In this document: in pieces, positions 1 to 5,882 of the stretch | Layout: the number at the start of each line of letters is the position of its first letter | Position numbering within the stretch: position 1 is the first letter of the stretch | Source of the DNA: Deltaproteobacteria bacterium | GTDB lineage: Bacteria; Desulfobacterota; Dissulfuribacteria; Dissulfuribacterales; QOAL01 | DNA length: 5,882 bases | Direction: 5' to 3' | Assembly: GCA_015486425.1 (NCBI GenBank) | Contig: WFRQ01000125.1 | Span: 1-5,882 of the forward strand | Notes under the pieces: generated by a model | What the model saw: the letters and a program-made list of their open reading frames with translations, nothing else | Databases searched by the model: none | Told to the model about the DNA's origin: nothing | Translations under genes and position numbers: made by a program

Positions 1-953
1 ATTTTACGCCAGAGCCCCTTAACATAAACACGGTTACCAGTGATTTGATCAAGATGCTTAAGCGGCTAATAGGTGAAGATATAAAAATTCATACTGACTT
101 CGCTTCTGACATTGTTACCATAATGGCTGACAGGGGCAGTATGGAACAGGTGGTGATGAATCTCGTTGTAAATGCGCGGGACGCCATGCCTGATGGCGGG
201 ACAATAACCATAAAAACTGAAAATTATACCGCCTCGTCCGAAGATTTAAAAAGAAATCCAAAGATAAATGAAGGAACTTACTGCTGTCTCAGCGTTTCTG
301 ATACAGGTACCGGAATCAGTGACGAAATTATTTCAAAGATATTTGACCCCTTCTTCACTACAAAGGGCGTAGGCAAGGGAACCGGCCTGGGGCTTTCCAC
401 TGCTTACGGCATTGTTACCAAACACGGAGGCTGGATAGATGTTGAAAGCAGGCTCGGAAAGGGGACAGTGTTCAGAATCTATATACCTGCGGCCACGCCG
501 GAAGACCTTCAGGAGGCAGAATACCAGCAGGTAGAGAGTGAACCCGAGGACAGGCTCAGGGGCAATGGAGAATGCATCCTTATTGTGGAAGATGACGAGG
601 ATATCAGGAGAGTTGTAGCAGAGATGCTTGGTTCAATGGGTTACTCTGCCACAGCAGTTGCCACAGGGGAAGATGCCATGCGACTCATTGACCAGGGCAG
701 GGAACAGTTTGACGTAATGCTGGTGGATATGGTGCTTCCCGGCATGAAAGGACTTGATCTTGTGCGCATGGTCAGTCACAGCAATGACCTTCCGGGAGTC
801 ATACTGAACAGCGGATACACAGATGAAAGGGCTGATATCTCGAGCCTGCACAATGAATATATAAAATTTATTGCCAAGCCCTATGAATTCAAGGAACTCC
901 TGAAGCTCATAAGAGATGTGCTTAATGAAAAAAAATCTGAGTGGGGAAAATAA
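1..953 (+). CDS. Hybrid sensor histidine kinase with C-terminal receiver domain (5' partial)
   Basis: This is the C-terminal part of a hybrid two-component sensor kinase. The frame is open to the left edge from base 3, and the upstream residues (LNINTVTSDLIKMLKRLIGE) match the second dimerisation helix of such kinases. The TTG at 45 is therefore internal, and the phospho-accepting His and any sensory domain lie off the window. The ATPase domain is complete: N box NLVVNARDA (about 159-185), G1 box DTGTG (300-314), F box FDPFF (342-356) and G2 box GKGTGLGL (372-395). A linker of about 25 residues leads to a receiver domain (about 575-930) with acidic pair DD (591-596), phospho-acceptor Asp at 726-728 followed by LPGMKG, the conserved Ser at 810-812 and Lys at 876-878. 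All key residues are present, so both halves look active. In this family the kinase phosphorylates its own or a partner receiver. No DNA-binding or GGDEF output is attached, so the signal and target are unknown. It ends at TAA, 167 bases before bcsA. Confidence 0.93.
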   Translation, partial: FTPEPLNINTVTSDLIKMLKRLIGEDIKIHTDFASDIVTIMADRGSMEQVVMNLVVNARDAMPDGGTITIKTENYTASSEDLKRNPKINEGTYCCLSVSDTGTGISDEIISKIFDPFFTTKGVGKGTGLGLSTAYGIVTKHGGWIDVESRLGKGTVFRIYIPAATPEDLQEAEYQQVESEPEDRLRGNGECILIVEDDEDIRRVVAEMLGSMGYSATAVATGEDAMRLIDQGREQFDVMLVDMVLPGMKGLDLVRMVSHSNDLPGVILNSGYTDERADISSLHNEYIKFIAKPYEFKELLKLIRDVLNEKKSEWGK

Positions 954-980
954 AAATCACAGTTTTTCACTGATTAATTA

Positions 981-1009
981 TTGACACTCTAATTCCTTTT
1001 CCTCAAAAT
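981..1009 (+). promoter_or_regulatory. Predicted sigma70-type promoter for the bcs operon
   Basis: A perfect -35 box TTGACA lies at 981-986, followed by a 17-base spacer and a weak -10 candidate CAAAAT at 1004-1009 (4 of 6 matches to TATAAT). The stretch just upstream (962-980) is AT-rich and could act as an UP element. A start site near 1016 would leave a leader of about 105 bases before bcsA. The position, in the only sizeable gap between the kinase gene and the synthase genes, supports a separate transcript. The weak -10 box keeps the confidence moderate. Confidence 0.45.
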
Positions 1010-1104
1010 AAAAAGCGTCATGCCCATGCTGCCACAGACTGCAGAAATCATGAACTTTGACTGAAGCCTATGGAGAGACTGCGTGCCGCCACACTATAAC
1101 ATAC

Positions 1105-1134
1105 AGGTCAGGCCCTGAATATGCGGCCTGGCCT
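1105..1134 (+). promoter_or_regulatory. Inverted repeat / RNA hairpin enclosing the bcsA start codon
   Basis: The arms AGGTCAGGCC (1105-1114) and GGCCTGGCCT (1125-1134) pair over 10 positions: seven G-C, two A-U and one G-U. They leave a 10-base loop (1115-1124) that contains the ATG at 1121. The only Shine-Dalgarno-like bases upstream, the two AGG triplets at 1105-1107 and 1110-1112, are inside the 5' arm, so the folded form would hide the ribosome site. The 3' arm lies in codons 2-5 of bcsA. The pairing is read directly from the sequence; a role in translation control, or as a DNA operator for a dimeric regulator, is inference. Confidence 0.5.
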
Positions 1135-3430
1135 TGAATTTAACAGGGAAAACGCTGCTATATTCATCACTGCAGCAGGGCTCAGTATATACTGCTGGCT
1201 TGCCATGCTCATGGTGCCTGACCGCTGGGGCATTTCAAGGTATGGCATAGTAGTTATACTTCTTATACTGAGTATCCTTTTCAGGCGCAGGGGGTATCTG
1301 CGCTCCATATACATTTACCTCGCCATGTTTGCGGCACTCCAGTACTGGCACTGGAGGCTCACCGAGACAATCTCATATACAGGCATTGCGGACATAACCG
1401 CCTCCCTGACACTTGTGGCTGCCGAGTTCTACAGCGCGGTGCTTTTCTTCATGAGCCTGTTTGTGGGCATATCTCCGCTTAAAAGAAAGGTGGCCTCTCC
1501 TCCCCGTGACCTTAAACACCTTCCTACGGTTGACGTATTTATACCAACCTATAATGAACCTGTGGAGATTCCCAAGATAACAGCCCTTGCAGCCTGTAAC
1601 ATGACATATCCCGGAGGCAGGTTCAGGGTTCACCTGCTTGATGACGGAAGCACAGAGGAAAAACGCAACTCACCAGACCCGGTTGCAAGAAATGCAGCCC
1701 GGAGGAGATACAGGGAACTGAAAAAATTCTGCCAGCAGGCTGGAATAACCTATCACACCAGAAAGGATAACTCGCACGCCAAGGCAGGAAACCTCAACAA
1801 TGCATTTCATAAAACCCGCGGTGACGTTATTGCCGTTCTGGACTGTGATCATGTGCCCACACAGGATTTTCTCATCAAAACAACGCATTATTTTTTAAAG
1901 GACCCCAAACTGTTCCTGGTACAGACACCACACTTCTTCCTGAATCCTGACCCCCTGGACAGAAATCTCAAGATGTTTTACTCGGCGCCAAGTGAAAATG
2001 AGATGTTTTACAGGGGAATTCTGCCCGAAATGGACTTCTGGGAATCTGCCTACTTTTGCGGCTCTGCTGCTGTGCTCAGCCGCAGGTGCCTTAAGGTAAA
2101 TGGCGGGTTCAGCGGTGAAACCGTTACTGAAGATGCTGAAACCTCGATTGCACTGCATTCCAGAGGATTTCGAAGCATGTATATTCCCGTACCCCTTGTA
2201 TGCGGGCTCACGCCGGATATTTTTGCTGATTTCATCTCGCAGAGGGTCAGATGGGCACAGGGCATGATCCAGTTGTTTCTGCTTAAAAAAATTTTCAGAA
2301 ACCCGGGCCTGAAATGGTATCAGAAGATATGTTACTTCAACTGCATGTTCTACTGGTTCTTCAGTTTCGCAAGGCTGATATTTCTCATAGCTCCCCTCTT
2401 CTTCCTGTTTTTCAAGCTGAATGTGTACAACGCCTCCTTGCACCAGATAATGATTTTTACAGTGCCATACCTTATGACCCTGTTTATAACCCACAACTAC
2501 CTCCACGGTCATGTGAGGTGGCCGCTTTTTTCAGAAATCTATGAGATACTCCAATCCATTTACATACTTCCTGCCATTACAGGCGTTATTATGCACCCGA
2601 GAAGACCTTCATTCAGGGTAACCGCCAAGGGAGATACACTTTCCGAAGACAGGCTGAGCGCCCTGGCCTACCCCTTTCACATCATATTCTGGGCCCTGTT
2701 CATATCTCTTGGAATCTGTATCTACAAATACATTAATGAACCGATGTACAGGGACACGCTGCTTATTACAGGCGGCTGGATTCTATTTAATATCACCATG
2801 ATGTTTTTCACCCTCGGAGTGGTGTATGAGAGAAAACAGATACGCAGATTCCACAGGGCCAAGGCCTGGCGGTCTGTGACAATAAAGGCAGGAGATGAAG
2901 AATTCCAGGCAACGCTTACTGACCTGTCATGGAACGGGGCAGGAATTGAGGTCAAGGTCCCTGACAACAGGCAGGGGGAGACACCACTCAGGGACAGGCT
3001 CACAATTATCTATACGCATCGCGATAATGAAGTGCTTGAGATACCAATAGAAGTAAGGTTCAAAAAGTTGGTCAGAAGAGAAGAGGTCAACGAAAAAGAC
3101 GGCGCGGAGGAGTATGGATACCGGATAATAAAAATAGGTGGAAGCATCTGCCTTGATAACTCCATAGAATCAACCAGGAAAAAGGCGTTGCTTGTATATG
3201 GAGACAGTGAAAGGTGGCATCATTTCTGGAAGATGAAGGCCAGGCGTCAGAACATTATATCTGTACTCTATTATCTAACAAGAAACGCATCTCCCTGGTC
3301 CATAAAGGCAGGACTTGAATTTTTTCACTACAACATGCGGCTTATTAAAAAAGTCATTACCAGGGCGCTTCGCAACCAGGGCAAAAAAAAGCAGGCTTCC
3401 GCGACTACAGTACAGAAAGAGGCTTCATAA
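1121..3430 (+). CDS. bcsA: Cellulose synthase catalytic subunit, UDP-forming, with PilZ domain
   Basis: This inner-membrane family 2 glycosyltransferase polymerises UDP-glucose into beta-1,4-glucan and exports the chain through its own channel. The 769 residues are close to the usual length for the family. Predicted membrane segments lie at about 12-31, 42-54, 60-76 and 92-116 before the catalytic domain, and at about 404-431, 441-457, 517-536 and 545-567 after it. Catalytic motifs are complete: DDG (174-176), HAKAGN (219-224), DCD (241-243), FCGS (312-315), TED with the catalytic base at Asp338, and QRVRW (374-378). The gating loop FRVTAK is at 498-503. A PilZ domain follows with RxxxR (Arg575, Arg579) and DLSWNG (601-606), the two c-di-GMP-binding motifs, so allosteric activation by c-di-GMP is expected. 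A C-terminal tail of about 90 residues contains a YGDSERW segment resembling the equivalent BcsA region. ATG 1121 is the first usable start after an in-frame TAA at 1097-1099; its Shine-Dalgarno is weak. The bcsB and GH8 neighbours support cellulose over other glucans. Confidence 0.96.
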   Translation: MRPGLEFNRENAAIFITAAGLSIYCWLAMLMVPDRWGISRYGIVVILLILSILFRRRGYLRSIYIYLAMFAALQYWHWRLTETISYTGIADITASLTLVAAEFYSAVLFFMSLFVGISPLKRKVASPPRDLKHLPTVDVFIPTYNEPVEIPKITALAACNMTYPGGRFRVHLLDDGSTEEKRNSPDPVARNAARRRYRELKKFCQQAGITYHTRKDNSHAKAGNLNNAFHKTRGDVIAVLDCDHVPTQDFLIKTTHYFLKDPKLFLVQTPHFFLNPDPLDRNLKMFYSAPSENEMFYRGILPEMDFWESAYFCGSAAVLSRRCLKVNGGFSGETVTEDAETSIALHSRGFRSMYIPVPLVCGLTPDIFADFISQRVRWAQGMIQLFLLKKIFRNPGLKWYQKICYFNCMFYWFFSFARLIFLIAPLFFLFFKLNVYNASLHQIMIFTVPYLMTLFITHNYLHGHVRWPLFSEIYEILQSIYILPAITGVIMHPRRPSFRVTAKGDTLSEDRLSALAYPFHIIFWALFISLGICIYKYINEPMYRDTLLITGGWILFNITMMFFTLGVVYERKQIRRFHRAKAWRSVTIKAGDEEFQATLTDLSWNGAGIEVKVPDNRQGETPLRDRLTIIYTHRDNEVLEIPIEVRFKKLVRREEVNEKDGAEEYGYRIIKIGGSICLDNSIESTRKKALLVYGDSERWHHFWKMKARRQNIISVLYYLTRNASPWSIKAGLEFFHYNMRLIKKVITRALRNQGKKKQASATTVQKEAS

Positions 3431-3438
3431 CCGCCCAT

Positions 3439-3469
3439 GCAATCTTAAAATATCCTCAGGAGGGATTGC
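3439..3469 (+). promoter_or_regulatory. Ribosome binding site of bcsB within a potential hairpin
   Basis: A perfect AGGAGG at 3458-3463 sits 9 bases before ATG 3473 and 6 bases before TTG 3470. The 9-base spacing and the codon favour ATG as the start. The site lies in the 19-base loop of a perfect 6-bp inverted repeat, GCAATC (3439-3444) and GATTGC (3464-3469), which gains two more pairs beyond one mismatch (3436-3437 with 3471-3472). A TCCTC at 3453-3457 next to the site is itself complementary to it. The ribosome site is firm; a regulatory role for the fold is inference. Confidence 0.6.
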
Positions 3470-3472
3470 TTG

Positions 3473-5674
3473 ATGAATAAAAAACCAGGCCCCGCCAGAT
3501 TTATCATAAGAGCGGCTCTTTTAATTTCCATCATTCTAACTGCTGTTCCCACGGCCATGCCTGTTGATGCACATGCAGTAACTAAAAGCGTGGCACTCAA
3601 GGAATTTCAGACCAAGGCAGGCCCCGTAAGATTTATGGGCTCTGCGTCACAGCACGATTTCTACATACCGCTTTATGCAAAAGAACTGCTGCAGTCCATT
3701 GAGCTTGAACTTGAATATACCAATTCAATCTCTCTGCTTTCAGGCATATCACAGATAGTGGTCATGGCAGATGGCTTTGTTATCGGTCAGACAGGCCTCA
3801 TGGGGTCAAGCCCCGGAGGCAGAGAAAAATTTACCATACCTGTAGAGCTGCTGAACGGCAACATCATGCGTCTGACCCTTATGGTAAGCCAGCATTATGA
3901 AACAGATTGTGAAAACCCCAATGCAGGGCAGCTCTGGACAGATATCAATCCTGTAAAGAGCAGGCTGATATTCAAATGGCACTCCATGCCTGAGAGACCG
4001 GGGCTCAGAAACTGGATCAACACCTTCAGCCCGTCTGATCCCTTTCTGACCAGGGCCGCCATTATCATTCCTGAATCAGACAGGAGATGGCTTGATGCTG
4101 CATGCGCAATATCCGCGTGGCTAACTTCAGTAAGGTCTTACAGGCCGCTGGAATTCAGGGTTTCCACAACACCTGTCGCAGGAATACCCAATATTATTCT
4201 CGGGCCTGAGTCCTTTATCAGAACAACGCTTGATGCTGCGGCATCACGCCTTGTTACTGACCCTGAAACTGGCCGAAGACCGGTTCTGAATCTCCCTGCA
4301 AAGGTAACAGGACCTCTTGTGGCCACGATTTCCATTCCGCTTCCGGATAAATCTGCCATACAGTGCCTCGTTGTCACTGGCACTGATACCGGGGAAGCAG
4401 TGTCTGCCGCCCTTAAACTTGCCACAGTACAGCAGAACTGGCCTGAAAACAGATGGCTTTCCCTGAAACCAGGCAAGCCACCTGCGCTGCCACCATTTAA
4501 ACGGGACTGCCTTGTTCCTGAAACAGACTATACATTCAGGGAACTTGGTTTGAACAGCAGCATGGTTTTCCAGGGCATGGGAGTTGTGGAAAAATCTGTA
4601 ACTGTCCATATTCCTCCAGAGATGTTCAGGCAGGAGAACCGTTACGCAAAACTTCACCTTGATATTATCTACTCCGCAGGCCTCAGAGAGGATTCATCGC
4701 TTCACATTAATGTAAACGGGACCCTCACAGGCTCCATCCCTCTCAACAACCCTGAGGGCAAGACATTTACCGACTACCTCATAAACATCCCCATGAGTTT
4801 TTTCAAAGGAGGCCACAACGAACTGTCATTCAAGGCAGTTATGAAACCATTCAGGGCGCAGAAGTGCGCTCCTGTAGGTCAGGAAAGCATGGTTACCACA
4901 ATCCTGAACTCATCAGAGATATCCATTCCATCAGGCTTCAAGCACTACACGCTGCCCGACCTGTCACTTCTCATGGACGATATGTTTCCATACTCATTTT
5001 CAGTTGAAAACCAGAAGCCAACAGCCCTTATTGTACGCGAAGTAAATAACATCAGCATATTTGAATCCGTGGTGAATTTCTGTGCCATGTTTGCAAGACG
5101 TCTCCACACCCCCTTCAACTATCTGCGCATAACAAATGGCCTTACTAAAGATTTTGACGGCCATGCCGTATTTATCGGGACAGTTAACGGCATAGCGGTG
5201 GATATAAAAAAGGCTCTTCCCATATACAGCTCACCCAACACACTGAAATACCTCCTGCCAGGGAAAAAACAGGCAGTACTTGATATTACAAACAGCATGA
5301 AAGACTCAAGACTGCTGATTACCGAGCTTGAATTCCCACAGGGAACCACACGTACTGCCCTTGTAATAACAGCAGAAAATGCCAGTGTGGTACGACATGG
5401 AATAACCCTTCTGTCAGGTGCATGCGGAGACAGGCTCTACGGGGACACAGCCCTCGTTGATACGACTTCCGGAGATGCTCACTCCTACAGCATGAACAAC
5501 ACGTATCAGACAGGCAGGCTTGGCATCCAGGGGCCAGCCGGAAACTGGCTCACCTCAAGGCCCATGTACTACTATCCACTGCTGGTAATTGTTGTGCTTA
5601 TAACTGGCATAATGGCATTTTATCTGGTCAAGAGAAGAAACAGAATGAGAAGGGAATCTTTTGAAGATGAGTAA
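3473..5674 (+). CDS. bcsB: Cellulose synthase periplasmic subunit BcsB
   Basis: BcsB is the periplasmic partner of BcsA; its C-terminal anchor packs against BcsA and its carbohydrate-binding domains guide the emerging glucan. The 733-residue product starts with a signal peptide: basic n-region, hydrophobic core at about 10-27 and a likely cut after VDAHA at residue 35. The rest fits the family's duplicated layout. The first beta-rich carbohydrate-binding domain (about 45-170) contains the HYETDCENP and LWTDI segments. It is followed by a flavodoxin-like domain (about 190-330), a second binding domain (about 350-490) opening with YTFRELG, and a second flavodoxin-like domain (about 515-665). 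One transmembrane helix at about 700-719 is followed by a basic, then acidic cytoplasmic tail. The two binding domains each carry a Cys (146 and 465) before a similar strand, a trace of the duplication. The ATG was chosen over the adjacent in-frame TTG at 3470 by Shine-Dalgarno spacing. It lies 42 bases after bcsA and overlaps the next gene by 8 bases, so one transcript is likely. Confidence 0.93.
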   Translation: MNKKPGPARFIIRAALLISIILTAVPTAMPVDAHAVTKSVALKEFQTKAGPVRFMGSASQHDFYIPLYAKELLQSIELELEYTNSISLLSGISQIVVMADGFVIGQTGLMGSSPGGREKFTIPVELLNGNIMRLTLMVSQHYETDCENPNAGQLWTDINPVKSRLIFKWHSMPERPGLRNWINTFSPSDPFLTRAAIIIPESDRRWLDAACAISAWLTSVRSYRPLEFRVSTTPVAGIPNIILGPESFIRTTLDAAASRLVTDPETGRRPVLNLPAKVTGPLVATISIPLPDKSAIQCLVVTGTDTGEAVSAALKLATVQQNWPENRWLSLKPGKPPALPPFKRDCLVPETDYTFRELGLNSSMVFQGMGVVEKSVTVHIPPEMFRQENRYAKLHLDIIYSAGLREDSSLHINVNGTLTGSIPLNNPEGKTFTDYLINIPMSFFKGGHNELSFKAVMKPFRAQKCAPVGQESMVTTILNSSEISIPSGFKHYTLPDLSLLMDDMFPYSFSVENQKPTALIVREVNNISIFESVVNFCAMFARRLHTPFNYLRITNGLTKDFDGHAVFIGTVNGIAVDIKKALPIYSSPNTLKYLLPGKKQAVLDITNSMKDSRLLITELEFPQGTTRTALVITAENASVVRHGITLLSGACGDRLYGDTALVDTTSGDAHSYSMNNTYQTGRLGIQGPAGNWLTSRPMYYYPLLVIVVLITGIMAFYLVKRRNRMRRESFEDE

Positions 5675-5882
5675 CAGAGGGTGTGCTGCCGGGTCATTCC
5701 GCTTCTCAGGCATGAAGGCGGCATTGCAGATTGCCCTGTGCACTGCTTTTCTTTTCCTGCTTCAGGCTTCCAACCCCACCCTCGATGCAGCAGGATCTTC
5801 GCTTGAGCCGCACAGGGCCCTGTGGACTTCCTATAAACAGAATTTCCTTCAGAAGGACGGCAGGGTAATAGACACTTTTCAG
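5667..5882 (+). CDS. bcsZ: Periplasmic endoglucanase, glycoside hydrolase family 8 (3' partial)
   Basis: Only the first 72 codons are present, and the frame stays open to the right edge. An n-region with Arg4, Arg12 and Lys17 precedes a hydrophobic core (about 18-34), which indicates a Sec signal peptide; cleavage is plausible after Ala34 or Ala41. The mature start, W-T-S-Y-K-Q-N-F-L-Q-K-D-G-R-V-I-D (residues 53-69), matches the N-terminus of family 8 endoglucanases such as BcsZ, which carry a W..(Y/F)K..(F/Y)...(D/E)GRVID pattern there. The catalytic acid in the following SEGQxYGM motif lies off the window, so activity cannot be judged. BcsZ hydrolyses beta-1,4-glucan in the periplasm and tunes cellulose output. 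ATG 5667 overlaps the bcsB end (ATGAGTAA), which suggests translational coupling; a purine-rich GAGAAGGGA (5647-5655) lies 11 bases upstream. An alternative start, ATG 5712 (residue 16), would give a more typical short signal peptide but has no well-placed ribosome site. Confidence 0.85.
   Translation, partial: MSNRGCAAGSFRFSGMKAALQIALCTAFLFLLQASNPTLDAAGSSLEPHRALWTSYKQNFLQKDGRVIDTFQ

Noticed and set aside
45..47. TTG as the start codon of the sensor kinase
   Set aside because: The frame is open to base 3 and the upstream residues match the conserved dimerisation helix that precedes the ATPase domain, so the gene begins off the left edge.
955..975. Rho-independent terminator after the kinase gene
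   Set aside because: The only fold is a weak, AT-rich, bulged stem (AAT plus CAGT pairing with ACTG plus ATT) without a T-run after it; it is too weak to call.
1016..1120. c-di-GMP riboswitch in the bcsA leader
   Set aside because: The position would make sense for a c-di-GMP-controlled operon, but I do not find the conserved core of the GEMM-I class (such as GGGACGCAAAGCC) or a convincing two-helix layout.
1971..2011. Direct repeat AGATGTTTTAC (1971-1981 and 2001-2011)
   Set aside because: It encodes the two Met-Phe-Tyr segments of the BcsA catalytic domain and is explained by repeated codon choice; there is no sign of a mobile or regulatory repeat.
1895..2512. A 205-codon open frame on the minus strand inside bcsA
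   Set aside because: It lies wholly antisense to the catalytic core of bcsA, its translation is low-complexity and unlike any family I recognise, and the plus-strand protein is strongly conserved here. It is a shadow frame.
1121..3430. A different GT2 polymer synthase (curdlan, hyaluronan or poly-GlcNAc) instead of cellulose synthase
   Set aside because: The FRVTAK gating loop, the C-terminal PilZ domain and the adjacent bcsB and GH8 genes together fit cellulose synthase best.

Overview
The window (5,882 bases, moderate GC) comes from a Gram-negative bacterium. It carries the left part of a bacterial cellulose synthase (bcs) operon, preceded by the 3' end of a hybrid sensor kinase gene. The periplasmic, signal-peptide-bearing BcsB and BcsZ-type proteins require a cell envelope with a periplasm. 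The PAS/hybrid style of kinase and the frequent AGG and ATA codons are compatible with Desulfobacterota (former Deltaproteobacteria) or Nitrospirota, but the sequence alone does not settle the taxonomy.

Layout, all on the + strand. (1) Positions 1-953: a partial hybrid histidine kinase, with the end of the dimerisation helix, a complete ATPase domain and a C-terminal receiver domain. (2) Positions 954-1120: a 167-base gap with a plausible sigma70-type promoter (perfect TTGACA), a roughly 100-base leader, and a strong inverted repeat that places the bcsA start codon in a hairpin loop. (3) Positions 1121-3430: bcsA, the c-di-GMP-gated cellulose synthase catalytic subunit, with all catalytic and PilZ motifs intact. 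(4) Positions 3431-3472: a short spacer with a perfect AGGAGG, itself inside a potential hairpin. (5) Positions 3473-5674: bcsB, the periplasmic membrane-anchored partner. (6) Positions 5667 to the right edge: the start of a secreted family 8 glycoside hydrolase (bcsZ), overlapping the end of bcsB by 8 bases.

How the genes work together: BcsA polymerises glucose from UDP-glucose on the cytoplasmic face and threads the chain through its membrane channel when c-di-GMP binds its PilZ domain. BcsB anchors to BcsA and guides the chain in the periplasm. BcsZ trims or edits the glucan there. The outer-membrane export gene (bcsC or a bcsK-like TPR gene) would be expected further right. The hybrid kinase is not a known part of cellulose synthases, and its link to the operon is positional only.

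I see no clearly new system here; the genes belong to known families. The least expected signals are two RNA hairpins at consecutive translation starts (bcsA and bcsB), which suggest possible translational control of the operon.
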